A stretch of DNA of 64,000 nucleotides from Clostridia bacterium (GCA_017546245.1 JAFYXI010000042.1:1-64000), one strand, 5' to 3'. Positions 38,534 to 48,553 are shown, counted from the stretch's first letter. Numbers and translations: made by a program. Notes: generated by a model not told the origin, from the sequence alone.

Positions 38534-39698
38534 TATTTCTTTGCCCTGGGGCAGCCTTAGCGGAATCCGTCCTGTTAAACGTGTTGTTCAGATGAAAGAA
38601 AAAGGAATGACTGATGACGAAATTACGAAAGTTTTAACAGAGCAATTTTCGGTAAGTCAGGAAAAAATAAATCTTGCGATTGATATTGCAGACCGCGAAA
38701 TTAAGGTTTTTCCTAAACCACCGCAAAACAGCTGCAGTTTATATCTTGATATTCCGTTTTGTCCGTCAAAGTGCATTTACTGTTCGTTTGCATCAATGGG
38801 TGTTGACCAGATGAAGCACTTTGTAGAGCCTTATTTAGAGGCTATGTTTACCGAAATTGACGAAACTGCAAAAATAGTTCGCGATTTAGGCTTTAAAGTA
38901 GATACGGTATATATCGGCGGTGGCACACCCACCACACTATCGGCTGAGGATTTAGACAGACTGCTTTATAAAATTTCGCAGAAGTTTGACCTTAAAAATT
39001 TAAAAGAATTTACTGTCGAAGCCGGCAGACCTGACACAATTACAGCATCTAAGCTTTTGGCAATGCGCCGAAACGGTGTTGACAGAATAAGCGTTAATCC
39101 GCAGAGTATGAATGAAAAAACACTTAAAATAATCGGCAGAAAACACAGTCCCGAGCAGATTGAAAGAGCTATGGAGCTGGTCAGAAAACACGATTTTTGT
39201 GCAGTAAACATGGATGTTATAGCAGGCTTGCCTGAAGAAACAACCGAAGAATTTTCAGATTCTCTTATAAAGGTTGCGGCGTTTGAGCCTGAAAACATAA
39301 CTGTTCATACCATGTGTATAAAACGCGCTGCAAGACTCACGACAGAAGAGCAGGATTTAGAGCTTTCAGAGGATATGGCTGTTCAGAATATGGTACGTTT
39401 TGCGCATAGACTGCTAAAAGAAAAAGACTATCATCCATACTACCTTTACCGACAGAAAAAAACACTCGGAAATCAGGAAAATACGGGTTTTTGCCGTGAA
39501 GGATATGAAGGACATTATAACGTATATATGATGGAAGAACTGCAAACGGTAATATCTATGGGTGTCGGCGGAGTTACTAAGTTAGTTAAAGGCGACCGCA
39601 TAGAAAGAATTTTTAATATAAAAGATGTGCGAGAATATATAAAACGTTTAGATGAACTTGTAAACAGAAAACAATTTTTATATGAATTTTTCAAATGA
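38523..39698 (+). CDS. hemZ: Oxygen-independent coproporphyrinogen III oxidase-like radical SAM protein HemZ
   Basis: 391 residues. The short N-terminal domain (WGSLSGIRPVKRVVQM) is characteristic of HemZ and distinguishes it from HemN/HemW. The radical SAM cluster motif is CPSKCIYCSF (about 80), with GGGTPTTLS and the SAM-binding EAGRPDTIT downstream. Family members with B. subtilis HemZ are longer, so the N-terminus is somewhat reduced here. No other heme genes are visible nearby, so the true reaction could differ. Confidence 0.85.
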   Translation: MSDNISLPWGSLSGIRPVKRVVQMKEKGMTDDEITKVLTEQFSVSQEKINLAIDIADREIKVFPKPPQNSCSLYLDIPFCPSKCIYCSFASMGVDQMKHFVEPYLEAMFTEIDETAKIVRDLGFKVDTVYIGGGTPTTLSAEDLDRLLYKISQKFDLKNLKEFTVEAGRPDTITASKLLAMRRNGVDRISVNPQSMNEKTLKIIGRKHSPEQIERAMELVRKHDFCAVNMDVIAGLPEETTEEFSDSLIKVAAFEPENITVHTMCIKRAARLTTEEQDLELSEDMAVQNMVRFAHRLLKEKDYHPYYLYRQKKTLGNQENTGFCREGYEGHYNVYMMEELQTVISMGVGGVTKLVKGDRIERIFNIKDVREYIKRLDELVNRKQFLYEFFK

Positions 39699-39713
39699 AA
39701 AGGAGTGTCGCAA

Positions 39714-40166
39714 ATGAAATGCCCCTATTGTGAATTTGAGGAAAGCAAGGTTGTTGATTCCCGTCCGACTGACGAAGGAGAAGCAATAAGACGGCGCAGA
39801 GAGTGCTTAGAGTGCGGAAAGCGCTTTACCACTTATGAAAAGGTCGAAAGCATACCGCTTATGGTAATTAAAAAGGATGGCTCAAGACAGATGTTTGACA
39901 GTCAGAAGCTGTTAAACGGTATTGTTCGTGCGTGCGAAAAACGTCCGGTTGCAATGAAGGATATTGAGCGCATTACCTTTGATATTGAATCTGCGATTCA
40001 GAACAATCTTCAAAGAGAGGTATCTTCTGACAAAATCGGTGAGATGGTAATGGACAGATTAAAAGAGCTTGACGAGGTATCATACGTTCGTTTTGCATCG
40101 GTTTACCGTCAGTTTAAAGATGTAAATACCTTTGTTGAAGAGGTAAACAGACTGCTAAATAAATAA
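39714..40166 (+). CDS. nrdR: Transcriptional repressor NrdR
   Basis: About 150 residues, the exact family length. The zinc ribbon CPYC...[12 protein letters not shown] is followed by an ATP-cone domain ([16 protein letters not shown]). It represses ribonucleotide reductase genes when dATP/ATP bind. ATG 39714 has AAAGGAGTG upstream; the in-frame GTG at 39705 lies inside that ribosome site. Confidence 0.95.
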   Translation: MKCPYCEFEESKVVDSRPTDEGEAIRRRRECLECGKRFTTYEKVESIPLMVIKKDGSRQMFDSQKLLNGIVRACEKRPVAMKDIERITFDIESAIQNNLQREVSSDKIGEMVMDRLKELDEVSYVRFASVYRQFKDVNTFVEEVNRLLNK

Positions 40167-40181
40167 TATTAAGAGGTTTAT

Positions 40182-40853
40182 ATGCTATTAATAGGAAATG
40201 ATTGGGACAATATAATAGGTGACGAGTTTTCTAAGGACTATTATCTTGCTCTGCGCTCAAAGCTTGCGGCAGAGTATAAAGAGCATGCCGTTTATCCTGA
40301 TATGCACAACATTTTTAACAGCTTAAAAATGACACCGTACAGCGAGGTTAAGGTTTTGCTTTTGGGACAAGACCCTTATCACGGTGTGGGGCAGGCTCAC
40401 GGACTTGCTTTTTCTGTTCAGCCGGGAGTTGACCAGCCTCCGTCGCTTGTTAATATGTTTAAAGAGCTTGAGTCGGATTTGGGAATTAAAAGACCCGAAA
40501 CAGGCTGTTTAGTGCCATGGGCAAAAAGGGGAGTTATGCTTTTAAACACAGTTCTGACTGTGCGAGAGGGCGAGCCGAACTCTCATAAAAGTCTGGGATG
40601 GACACAGTTTACCGACTGTGTAATTAAAAAGCTTAACGAGCGCGAAGACCCGGTTATTTTCTTGTTATGGGGCAATAATGCAAAAGAAAAATTGCCGCTT
40701 ATAACAAATAGTCACCATTATGTATTAATGGCGGCGCATCCCAGTCCTTTGTCGGCAAGCAGAGGATTTTTCGGATGCAAACATTATAGCAAGGTTAACA
40801 CATTGCTTGAGCAAATGGGCAAGCAGCCAATAGACTGGTCGCTTTCAGAATAG
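40182..40853 (+). CDS. ung: Uracil-DNA glycosylase, family 1
   Basis: 223 residues. Catalytic GQDPYHG (about 63, Asp base), the proline-rich loop QPPSLVNMF, LLNTVLTVREG, and HPSPLSASRGFFG (about 186) are intact. Excises uracil from DNA. GAGG lies ten bases before the ATG. Confidence 0.96.
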   Translation: MLLIGNDWDNIIGDEFSKDYYLALRSKLAAEYKEHAVYPDMHNIFNSLKMTPYSEVKVLLLGQDPYHGVGQAHGLAFSVQPGVDQPPSLVNMFKELESDLGIKRPETGCLVPWAKRGVMLLNTVLTVREGEPNSHKSLGWTQFTDCVIKKLNEREDPVIFLLWGNNAKEKLPLITNSHHYVLMAAHPSPLSASRGFFGCKHYSKVNTLLEQMGKQPIDWSLSE

Positions 40854-40873
40854 AAGTAAAAGAGGCACGAAAG

Positions 40874-41731
40874 ATGGAATACATTATTTTTGACCTGGAA
40901 TGGAACAGGTATGCCAGATGCGTTAAGGGGGCATGTCCTGATGAGGTAATTCAGATTGGCGCAGTAAAATATGACAGCCATATGAATTATTTAGGCAGCT
41001 TTAACTGCCTTATCCGTCCGGGGTTGTACAATAAAATAGAGCCCACCGTTGAAAAAATGACGGGCATAACAATGAAAAAGCTTGAAAAAGAGGGTGTTCC
41101 GTTTCCGGTGGCATTTCGCGAATTCAGAAAATTTATGGGTAAAAAATTCGTTTTAATGTCATGGGGAATGCAGGATGCTTCTGTTTTGCGCTCAAATTGC
41201 CTGTACTATGACAAAAATGTGCCGCTCGACTGGTTAACGCGCTATGCCGATTTGCAAAAATATGCCTCTGATGTAATCGAAAAAGAGTCAAAGCAACGTC
41301 AGATTGGTCTTAAAATAGCGGCAGATTCTTTCCCGATTGAATATGAAGAAGAAACGCTCCACGATGCGTTGGTTGATGCAACTATATCGGGCGAGGTGTT
41401 TGTGCGTATATTTGATAAGCGACGCTTTGCGAAATATATTGTGAATGCTGTTGAGGTAAATCAGCATTATAAAAATATTCACATAACAGATTTAGGGCAT
41501 AAATGTGTTGATAAACGCCAGCTTAAAATGCGTTGTCCTGTATGCGGACGCTATGCGCAGGTTAAAAAAGGCTGGTACAAGCAGGGCGGTAAATTTATTT
41601 CGCAGAATCATTGCAAAAAGTGTAACACAGAATTTGTGTGCTCGCTCGAAATTTTGCTGACGTATGCTAATGTTGTCAAATATAAAAAGAGGGTCAAGAT
41701 TTTAGAGGATGTTAATAAAAGTGATAAGTAG
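40874..41731 (+). CDS. DEDDh 3'-5' exonuclease with C-terminal zinc ribbon
   Basis: 285 residues. The exonuclease core has FDLEWN (DxE), WGMQDASVL and HDALVDATIS (H and D of DEDDh), as in RNase T/KapD-type exonucleases. Residues about 218-255 hold two CxxC pairs (CPVCGRY, CKKCNTEF), a zinc ribbon. It may process RNA or short DNA. Its stop codon lies in the palindromic repeat at 41728. Confidence 0.8.
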   Translation: MEYIIFDLEWNRYARCVKGACPDEVIQIGAVKYDSHMNYLGSFNCLIRPGLYNKIEPTVEKMTGITMKKLEKEGVPFPVAFREFRKFMGKKFVLMSWGMQDASVLRSNCLYYDKNVPLDWLTRYADLQKYASDVIEKESKQRQIGLKIAADSFPIEYEEETLHDALVDATISGEVFVRIFDKRRFAKYIVNAVEVNQHYKNIHITDLGHKCVDKRQLKMRCPVCGRYAQVKKGWYKQGGKFISQNHCKKCNTEFVCSLEILLTYANVVKYKKRVKILEDVNKSDK

Positions 41732-41754
41732 GGGCGATTCACGAATCGCCCTAC
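41728..41754. repeat. REP-like palindrome
   Basis: GTAGGGGCGATT (41728-41739) and AATCGCCCTAC (41744-41754) form a near-perfect hairpin. The GTAGGG...CCCTAC ends echo the inner palindrome of the element at 6285-6334, so the two may belong to one dispersed family. Confidence 0.55.
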
Positions 41755-41777
41755 TATAACATACAAGGTGTTAAATT

Positions 41778-42449
41778 ATGAAAATCATTGCACATATAAA
41801 AACAGATTTTAAAGAAAAGTTCGGAATTCCCAGACAAAGCGGCTTGGCAGAAAATACGCAAGGAAAAATAATATTTGAAAAGGAATACCGTGTAAAAGAG
41901 GCTTTTCGCGGCTTGGAAGACTTTTCGCATATATGGCTATTGTGGCAGTTTTCAGAGGCTGTGCGAGAAAACTGGTCACCAACCGTAAGACCGCCGCTTT
42001 TGGGTGGTAACAAAAGGGTAGGTGTGTTTGCCACACGTTCACCGTTTCGCCCTAATCCTATCGGTCTTTCGTGCGTTAAGCTTGAAAAAATAGAGTACAC
42101 AAAAAATGACGGCCCCGTTCTTTATGTGAGCGGAGCCGATATTTTAGATGGAACACCGATATATGATATAAAGCCTTATCTTTCTTATGCAGATTCGCAT
42201 CCCGATGCGATTGGCGGCTTTACGGAAAATTTGAACGAACGAAGCTTAAAGGTCGAAATTGGTGACGAAAAATTTTATGATATTCCTGAACAAAAGCAGC
42301 AAGAAATTATAAAAATTCTTTCGCATGACCCCAGACCATCATATAAAGATGACGGTAAAAACTATGGTATGAAATATAACTCATACGAAATAAAGTTTTG
42401 CGTTACAGACGGTATTTTAACCGTTACATCTTTAGAAAGTGCCGATTAG
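41778..42449 (+). CDS. trmO: tRNA t6A37 methyltransferase TrmO (TsaA/YaeB family)
   Basis: 223 residues. RVKEAFRGLEDFSHIWLLW and FATRSPFRPNPIGLSCVKL are signature TsaA blocks, and DGTPIYDIKPYL follows. TrmO methylates N6-threonylcarbamoyladenosine in tRNA using SAM. AAGGTG precedes ATG 41778. It abuts thiT tail to tail. Confidence 0.85.
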   Translation: MKIIAHIKTDFKEKFGIPRQSGLAENTQGKIIFEKEYRVKEAFRGLEDFSHIWLLWQFSEAVRENWSPTVRPPLLGGNKRVGVFATRSPFRPNPIGLSCVKLEKIEYTKNDGPVLYVSGADILDGTPIYDIKPYLSYADSHPDAIGGFTENLNERSLKVEIGDEKFYDIPEQKQQEIIKILSHDPRPSYKDDGKNYGMKYNSYEIKFCVTDGILTVTSLESAD

Positions 42450-42971
42450 TTATTTTATATTGCCAATAAAGAAATTTTTAGCTTTGGAATAAATAAGAAG
42501 CAGAACACATACGCAGATTATCAGCTCGGGAATCATATATGTAGACTGATAGATAAGCGAATATATCCAAGGATTTTGTCCCTCGGGGGCATATGATGCA
42601 AAAAGCACGGCTCCGCTTATAAGTGAGCTTAAAAATCTTCCGAATACACCCAGGCAGCTTCCCAAAATGATGCCGGGTGTATTTTTTTTAAAAAATCCTG
42701 CCACGCCTAAAAGTCCGAAAGCTAAAACATAGTCTAAAAGTATAGACATCGGATGATAAATAACGCCCGATAGCATAGCAGAAATTGTGCCGTAAAGTGC
42801 GCCTGCTACAATTCCTGATAACGCACCGCAGCGAAAGCTTATAAGCAGTACAGGAATCATTGTAAGGGCAATTGAGCCGCCCTGCGGCATTTCCCACACC
42901 TTGATAAAGCTGCATACAACGGCTAATGCAACAGCCATTGCAATTTCGGTAATCTGTCTTGTTTTTTTCAT
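42450..42971 (-). CDS. thiT: ECF thiamine transporter S component ThiT
   Basis: 173 residues with six TM segments; IKVWEMPQGGSIALTMIPVL and SGIVAGALYGTISAM are typical of ThiT (YuaJ). It binds thiamine outside and works with a shared ECF energising module encoded elsewhere. A TPP riboswitch with terminator (43039-43168) sits upstream, which strongly supports the assignment. AAGGAGAAATA precedes the ATG. Confidence 0.93.
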   Translation of the reverse strand: MKKTRQITEIAMAVALAVVCSFIKVWEMPQGGSIALTMIPVLLISFRCGALSGIVAGALYGTISAMLSGVIYHPMSILLDYVLAFGLLGVAGFFKKNTPGIILGSCLGVFGRFLSSLISGAVLFASYAPEGQNPWIYSLIYQSTYMIPELIICVCVLLLIYSKAKNFFIGNIK

Positions 42972-43025
42972 AATTATTTCTCCTTTTGTTTATTTACAAA
43001 ACAGATGAAAAGCATTAATCGGTGT

Positions 43026-43064
43026 TTTTAAAAAATAAAAAGCGTATCCGTACGGATACGCTTT
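43026..43064 (-). terminator. Riboswitch expression-platform terminator for thiT
   Basis: AAAGCGTATCCG and CGGATACGCTTT form a palindrome at 43039-43064, followed on the minus strand by TTTATTTTTTAAAAA. Confidence 0.85.
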
Positions 43065-43082
43065 GATTGTTTTTCTCGTTCG

Positions 43083-43168
43083 TGATCCCTACGCTGGCAT
43101 TATCCATATCAGGTTACAGGGTCGAAATTCTCAATTTCCTCTCAGCCTGTTTACAAGCTCCCCTTCAT
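43083..43168 (-). ncRNA. TPP riboswitch (THI element) controlling thiT
   Basis: On the minus strand the conserved blocks appear in order: GGGGAGC, CAGGCTGAGAGG, GACCC, AACCTGAT and GGATAATGCCAGCGTAGGGA. TPP binding would favour the terminator at 43039 and lower thiamine uptake. Confidence 0.95.
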
Positions 43169-43187
43169 CTATTTTGTTTTCAAAAAT

Positions 43188-43216
43188 ATTATACCACCAA
43201 TTCAGACATCAGTCAA
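43188..43216 (-). promoter_or_regulatory. thiT promoter
   Basis: Minus-strand TTGACT (43216-43211) and TATAAT (43193-43188) with a 17-bp spacer. The -35 box lies seven bases from the ATPase stop codon. Confidence 0.75.
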
Positions 43217-43222
43217 GACTTT

Positions 43223-45838
43223 TTAGTGCTGGTGTTTAATAAGCCCCAAAAGCTTTGAAAGTTCCATTACCACAAACGGAGTTAAAACAAGACCTAAAGC
43301 CGCTAAATACAAGCCGGCAGGAAGTGCAATAAGTCCGAAAATGGTTTTAAGCGGAGTAAATACTACCAATGCAACTAATACGGTAGAAAGCGCAGCCGCG
43401 CCGTTAAGATTTTTATTTGTGAATATACCGATTTTAAACAACGAGCGTTCACTGCGCATATTAAAGCTCTGAACAACCTGAGAAAGTGCTAAAACGATAA
43501 ATGCTACTGTCTGACCGCCCTCTAAGCATCCGGTAACGATTTCGCCAAGCTTAAAGCCGATTAAAGAAAGTGTACCGAACATTATACCCTGAAGAATAAC
43601 ACGAATACCAAAGCCGTGTGCAAAAATACCCTCATTTTTCGGCTTTGGAGCCTTGTTCATAATATTTTCTTCAACTGCTTCCATACCGAGCGCAATCGCC
43701 GGGAAGCTGTCAGTTACAAGGTTAATCCACAAAAGCTGCATAGATAAAAGCGGTGTTTTATGCCATAAGAGCATTGCCGCAAATACGGTTATAACCTCAC
43801 CTATGTTTGTTCCGAGCAGGAAGCCTACAACCTTTTTAATGTTTGCATAGATTCCGCGACCTTCTCTTACTGCATCGACAATAGTTGCAAAGTTGTCGTC
43901 TGTAAGAGTCATATCTGCGGCGCCTTTAGCAACGTCTGTACCTGTAATACCCATAGCACAGCCGATGTCTGCGGCTTTAAGTGCCGGAGCATCGTTAACA
44001 CCGTCACCGGTCATTGATACAACCTGACCGCGTCTTTGCCAAGCTTTTACAATACGGATTTTATTTTCAGGTGATACACGCGCATAAACTGAAATATGTT
44101 CTACAACCTCATCTAACTCTCTGTCTGTCATAGCATCAAGCTCAGCGCCGGTTATAGCCTTGTCGCCCTCTTCTAAAATGCCAAGCTCTCTTGCGATGGC
44201 AGATGCGGTAACGACGTGGTCGCCGGTAATCATAACAGGCTTAATTCCTGCCTGACGGCAAATTTTCACCGCTTCTTTTGCTTCCGGTCGAGGCGGGTCA
44301 ATCATACCTACAAGTCCCATAAATATAAGGTCTTTTTCAATCTCTTCGGATGTAAGTGTTTCCGGTATTGTATCAATTTCTTTATATGCAACCGCCAAAA
44401 CACGAAGAGCATTTTCGCTCATTTTTTCGGTAATTTCTTTTGCGGTAGTCAAATCGCCGCTTATGCAGCGGTCAGCCATCACATCGAATGCACCTTTTAC
44501 AATAACGATGTTTGTGCCGTCGATTTTGTTTATTGTTGTCATCAGCTTTCTGTCTGAATCAAACGGAATTTCGCCAAGACGCGGATATTTTTTATTCAAA
44601 TCGTCTTTAGGCATACCGTTTTTATGAGCTGCTAAAACGATTGCGGTTTCAGTCGGGTCGCCGATGTGTTGTTCGCCGTTAGATGAAAATACAACAGAGC
44701 CGTCACAGCATAGAGTTCCGTAGCTGAGCAGCTTTTTAATTTCGTCGCTGCAGTTGCTGGTTATATCTTCGCTTTCGCCCTTGCCGTCAAAATATGCCTT
44801 AACCAAGGTCATACGGTTTTGTGTAAGTGTTCCTGTTTTATCAGAGCAGATAACAGATGCGCTGCCTAATGTTTCAACTGCAGGAAGTCTGCGGATTAAA
44901 GCATTGCGTTTTACCATTCTCTGAACACCGATAGAAAGCACTATCGTAACGATTGCAGGTAATCCCTCAGGTATTGCCGATACTGCTAAAGATACTGCTG
45001 TCATAAATATTTCAAGAACCGGAATGCCGTTTATAATACCTATAATAAAGATAACCAGACAAGCTGCAAGAGCTAAAATTCCAAGATATTTACCAAGCTG
45101 TGCCAGTTTTTCCTGAAGAGGAGTCTGTCCTTCTGCTTCGTTATCTAAAAGATTTGCAATTTTACCCATTTCGGTATCCATACCGGTTGCGGTAACAACT
45201 GCTGTTGCTGTTCCGTAAGTAACGCTGCAGCCCGAAAAGACCATATTTGTGCGGTCGCCTAGGGGCGCATCTTCTTTAACATCTGCGTTTGCATCCTTTT
45301 CGCTGGGTACAGATTCACCCGTTAAGGCAGATTCTTCTGATTTTAAGCTTACGCTATGCAAAAGTCTTGCGTCTGCAGGGATAAAATCGCCTGCTTCTAA
45401 TCTTATAATATCACCGGGGACTAAAAGTGATGCGTCAATAATCTTTTCTTCGCCGTCACGGATTACGCGTGCGTGCGGAGCAGACATATTTTTTAATGCA
45501 TCGAGTGCTTTTTCTGCCTTGCTTTCCTGCATAACACCCATAATCGCATTTAAAATTACGATTAAAAGAATTAAAACAGGTTCAAAAAATTCTTTGGGAT
45601 TGCGCTCGACGCAGGCAATAATAAACGATATTGCAGCGGCAACGAGCAAAATAAGAATCATAGCATCTTTAAACTGCTCGCCAAAGCGCTGTAAATTTGT
45701 TTTTTTCTTTTTTTCTTTTAATTTGTTAGGACCAAATTTTGCACTCAGTTCGGAAACCTGATTTGAAGTGAGTCCCGACACAGCATTTGTTTTAAGCTCG
45801 CTTAAAACAAATGCTTTTGATTGATTGTGGAATAACAA
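43223..45838 (-). CDS. P-type cation ATPase, SERCA/PMCA-like (Ca2+ or Mn2+ export)
   Basis: 871 residues. Motifs: N-terminal cation ATPase domain ([19 protein letters not shown]), TGES actuator loop ([11 protein letters not shown]), ion site PEGLPAIV, phosphorylation site [13 protein letters not shown], and [11 protein letters not shown]. Ten TM helices are expected. By family it is a Ca2+-type pump, but the riboswitch at 45915-46028 looks like the Mn2+-sensing yybP-ykoY class, which often controls such pumps. Mn2+ efflux is therefore plausible. The ribosome site is AAGGAGGAGTTA. Confidence 0.92.
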   Translation of the reverse strand: MLFHNQSKAFVLSELKTNAVSGLTSNQVSELSAKFGPNKLKEKKKKTNLQRFGEQFKDAMILILLVAAAISFIIACVERNPKEFFEPVLILLIVILNAIMGVMQESKAEKALDALKNMSAPHARVIRDGEEKIIDASLLVPGDIIRLEAGDFIPADARLLHSVSLKSEESALTGESVPSEKDANADVKEDAPLGDRTNMVFSGCSVTYGTATAVVTATGMDTEMGKIANLLDNEAEGQTPLQEKLAQLGKYLGILALAACLVIFIIGIINGIPVLEIFMTAVSLAVSAIPEGLPAIVTIVLSIGVQRMVKRNALIRRLPAVETLGSASVICSDKTGTLTQNRMTLVKAYFDGKGESEDITSNCSDEIKKLLSYGTLCCDGSVVFSSNGEQHIGDPTETAIVLAAHKNGMPKDDLNKKYPRLGEIPFDSDRKLMTTINKIDGTNIVIVKGAFDVMADRCISGDLTTAKEITEKMSENALRVLAVAYKEIDTIPETLTSEEIEKDLIFMGLVGMIDPPRPEAKEAVKICRQAGIKPVMITGDHVVTASAIARELGILEEGDKAITGAELDAMTDRELDEVVEHISVYARVSPENKIRIVKAWQRRGQVVSMTGDGVNDAPALKAADIGCAMGITGTDVAKGAADMTLTDDNFATIVDAVREGRGIYANIKKVVGFLLGTNIGEVITVFAAMLLWHKTPLLSMQLLWINLVTDSFPAIALGMEAVEENIMNKAPKPKNEGIFAHGFGIRVILQGIMFGTLSLIGFKLGEIVTGCLEGGQTVAFIVLALSQVVQSFNMRSERSLFKIGIFTNKNLNGAAALSTVLVALVVFTPLKTIFGLIALPAGLYLAALGLVLTPFVVMELSKLLGLIKHQH

Positions 45839-45860
45839 TTTAACTCCTCCTTATTTTTTA

Positions 45861-45899
45861 AAATAAAAAAACTCAAGTATAACTTTGCTATACTTGAGT
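45861..45899 (-). terminator. Riboswitch expression-platform terminator for the P-type ATPase
   Basis: ACTCAAGTATA and TATACTTGAGT pair (45871-45899), followed on the minus strand by TTTTTTATTTT. Confidence 0.85.
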
Positions 45900-45914
45900 A
45901 TGTATCCTTATTTT

Positions 45915-46028
45915 ACGACTCGTGTATAGGTTTTATACATGAGTCTCGCATATTAAAGCAAGCCAGACCAAAAGGCCATGATGTTGACTTGCTGCGTATA
46001 ATAAATACGCTTGCTACTCCCTCACAGG
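45915..46028 (-). ncRNA. yybP-ykoY family Mn2+ riboswitch
   Basis: Read on the minus strand: GAGGGAGTAGC, then an arm (AAGCGTATTTATTATACGC), GCAAGTCAACA, a GGCC...GGTC arm, GCGAGACTC and a closing hairpin GACTC...GAGTC. The GGGAGTAGC / AAGTCAACA / CGAGACTC combination is typical of this class. Mn2+ binding normally favours read-through. Confidence 0.8.
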
Positions 46029-46046
46029 AACTTTATTTTTTTACAT

Positions 46047-46075
46047 ATTATAGCATTTAAAAGAAAAATTGTCAA
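46047..46075 (-). promoter_or_regulatory. Promoter of the P-type ATPase
   Basis: Minus-strand TTGACA (46075-46070) and TATAAT (46052-46047), spacer 17 bp: full consensus just upstream of the riboswitch. Confidence 0.85.
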
Positions 46076-46123
46076 GCGGATTTGGCAAAAATATATGAAT
46101 CTTAAACATAATGGTATTTTTAA

Positions 46124-46152
46124 TTGATTTCTGCATTAATTTGGTTTATAAT
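46124..46152 (+). promoter_or_regulatory. Promoter of the SulP transporter
   Basis: TTGATT (46124-46129) and TATAAT (46147-46152), spacer 17 bp. Confidence 0.7.
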
Positions 46153-46205
46153 CTTATATGTAAATAAAACAAGAGGGGAGATAGCGGCTTTTGGCCGCGA
46201 TTTTT

Positions 46206-47849
46206 ATGAAAATTTTTCAACCAAAGCTTTTTGATTCGTTAAAGCATTATGACGCAAAGCAGCTGTCTAAAGACATTATCGCCGGAATTATAGTTGCAAT
46301 TATTGCGCTTCCGCTTTCTATTGCTCTTGCGATAGCATCTGGTGTATCGCCCGAGCAGGGTCTTTATACCGCAATAGTGGCAGGATTTGTTATTGCGTTT
46401 TTAGGTGGCAGTAATGTTAATATATCCGGTCCTACTGCGGCATTTGCAACAATAGTTGCAGGCATAGTTGCTCAGTTCGGAACGGGCGGACTTGTAATTG
46501 CTACCATTATGGCAGGTATAATGCTGATTTTAATGGGTGTTTTAAAATTTGGTGCGCTCATCAAATACATCCCTTATACAATTACAACAGGCTTTACCTC
46601 AGGTATTGCACTTACAATTGTAATAGGGCAGCTTAAAGATTTTATGGGTCTTACATTTGCAGAGGGAACACACGCAGTTGAAACTATGGAAAAACTCTCT
46701 GCTGTTATCGAGTCTATTACAACAATTAACTGGCATGCTATTATAGTTGGTGCAGTTGGTTTGGCTGTTTTAATTATATGGCCTAAAATCAATAAAAAAA
46801 TTCCCGATTCGTTAATTGCGGTCATTGTCGGAGTTTTAATGGTTAAATTTTTACCGCTTAACGTAAATACAATCGGTGATTTATACACCATTTCGCGTGA
46901 GCTTCCTAAGCTTTCTGTTCCTGCATTTGATTTTGCAGCCATCGGCGAGCTTTTGCCGAGTGCATTTACAATTGCAATTTTAGCGGCTATCGAATCGCTT
47001 TTATCCTGCGTGGTATCTGACGGAATGATAAACGACAAGCACAATTCAAATACCGAGCTTATCGCTCAGGGTGCAGGTAACATTTTTTCGGGGCTGTTTG
47101 GCGGTATTCCTGCAACGGGAGCAATCGCAAGAACAGCGGCTAACGTTAAAAACGGCGGACGTACACCGATTGCAGGTATAGTTCACGCATTGGTGCTGTT
47201 GCTTATTTTAGTTGTATTAATGCCGTATGCTGCCTGGATTCCGATGCCGATAATCGCTGCTATTCTGTTTATGGTTGCATATAATATGTGCGAATGGCGA
47301 CATTTTGTCGAAATCTGCAAAACCGCACCGAAGAGCGATATAGCAGTATTGGTTGTAACATTTGTGCTTACTGTTGTATTTGACTTGGTTGTTGCTATCG
47401 AAATCGGACTTTTGGTAACGGTTATACTGTTCTTAAAGAGAATGACAGATGTCACACATATCCGCACCTGGCATCAAGGGGATAAGGACATTACCGACGA
47501 GGGCAGATTAAAGGTAATTCCGCCAAAAACCCAGGTATATGAAATAAACGGACCTATGTTCTTTGCAACGTCTGATAAGTTTGCCGAAATTCCTGTTTCT
47601 GACGATATAAAGGTAATAATTTTAAGAATGAGAAATATTCCGGCACTTGATATTTCGGCACTTCGTGTAATGGCATCACTTTATGAGGATTGCCAAAAGA
47701 GAAATATAACTGTGTTGTTTTCTCATGCAAACAAACAACCTGTTTCTGTTATTAAAAAGGCAGGACTTTATGATAAAGTCGGTGCAGAAAACTTTGTAAG
47801 CAACATCGACGAAGCATTAGCACGTGCTGAAAAAATTGTAATGGAATAA
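46206..47849 (+). CDS. SulP-family anion transporter with STAS domain
   Basis: About 547 residues. The SulP core (DIIAGIIVAIIALPLSIALAI, SGPTAAFATIVAGIV, GGIPATGAIARTAANVKNGG) has about 12 TM segments, and a C-terminal STAS domain holds IILRMRNIPALDISALRVM. Substrate could be sulfate, bicarbonate or another anion. GAGGGGAG (46173-46180) is 25 bases from ATG 46206, but a hairpin GCGGC/GCCGC (46184-46198) would bring the effective gap to about 10. An in-frame TTG at 46191 lies inside that hairpin and is the alternative start. Confidence 0.88.
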   Translation: MKIFQPKLFDSLKHYDAKQLSKDIIAGIIVAIIALPLSIALAIASGVSPEQGLYTAIVAGFVIAFLGGSNVNISGPTAAFATIVAGIVAQFGTGGLVIATIMAGIMLILMGVLKFGALIKYIPYTITTGFTSGIALTIVIGQLKDFMGLTFAEGTHAVETMEKLSAVIESITTINWHAIIVGAVGLAVLIIWPKINKKIPDSLIAVIVGVLMVKFLPLNVNTIGDLYTISRELPKLSVPAFDFAAIGELLPSAFTIAILAAIESLLSCVVSDGMINDKHNSNTELIAQGAGNIFSGLFGGIPATGAIARTAANVKNGGRTPIAGIVHALVLLLILVVLMPYAAWIPMPIIAAILFMVAYNMCEWRHFVEICKTAPKSDIAVLVVTFVLTVVFDLVVAIEIGLLVTVILFLKRMTDVTHIRTWHQGDKDITDEGRLKVIPPKTQVYEINGPMFFATSDKFAEIPVSDDIKVIILRMRNIPALDISALRVMASLYEDCQKRNITVLFSHANKQPVSVIKKAGLYDKVGAENFVSNIDEALARAEKIVME

Positions 47850-47876
47850 ATTTCCAGAAATATTTTATAAAAGTAC

Positions 47877-47905
47877 TTGACAATGTATTATCTATGTGTT
47901 ATAAT
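47877..47905 (+). promoter_or_regulatory. tRNA-fMet promoter
   Basis: Perfect TTGACA (47877-47882) and TATAAT (47900-47905) with a 17-bp spacer, 18 bases before the tRNA. Confidence 0.9.
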
Positions 47906-47923
47906 ACTCAAAGTCAAGTATAT

Positions 47924-48002
<79 letters not shown>

Positions 48003-48006
48003 AGGA

Positions 48007-48041
48007 TAGGCTTCGCATCATGCAGATGTGGAGCCTTTTTT
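48007..48041 (+). terminator. Terminator after tRNA-fMet (element-derived)
   Basis: GGCTTCGCATC pairs with GATGTGGAGCC (G-U wobbles), followed by TTTTTT. Confidence 0.75.
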
Positions 48042-48553
48042 CTGTGTTTTTGCCCATTCGGAACGATACAAATTAAGACCGATTTAGTCGTATTAATTTC
48101 GTTCTTTTTGGGCGGCAAATGGGCGGCGAAAGTAATTTTTGCTCAAAAAGCATCTGCGTTTGTCGTCGGCTCTCTGTCGACGTCGAAATAAATTCCCTTA
48201 ATAAATCATAGAATACCATTAAGCCAATATATCTAGGGAAGATAATCGGGAATAATCCACAGCTAAATCAGCAAGGCGAAAGAAGTCAAAACACACACGG
48301 CTACAAAAAATCCCCGAATTCCCTTTTGTTTTTTGGGATAGTAGCACTATTCTCAAAAATTGAAATACTTTCGTACAGATGTTAGCCTGATGGCATCTGT
48401 GCCTTTCGGGCAGTACTTGGAGTTTATCATAGACATTGATTCTGTCATTGACGCCCATTTGACGGCAAAAAAGGGCGAAAAAATAGTGCCATTTTCATAG
48501 GCACTGGTCTTGTCAAATATTTCATTATAATCTCATCTTGTATAATCAAGTCG
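48042..48553. other. Gene-free left end of the element with putative integrase arm sites
   Basis: No convincing gene. Tandem GC-rich motifs GGGCGGCAAAT and GGGCGGCGAAA lie at 48110-48131; a related inverted copy (minus strand GCCGTCAAATGGGCGTC) lies at 48452-48480; a third relative is near the right end at 61786-61810. About 48235-48322 (minus) also resembles 61609-61700 (plus), sharing GGGAATT-GGGGATTTT and CTTGCTGATT. This fits binding sites of an AP2-type arm domain of the integrase. Confidence 0.5.
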
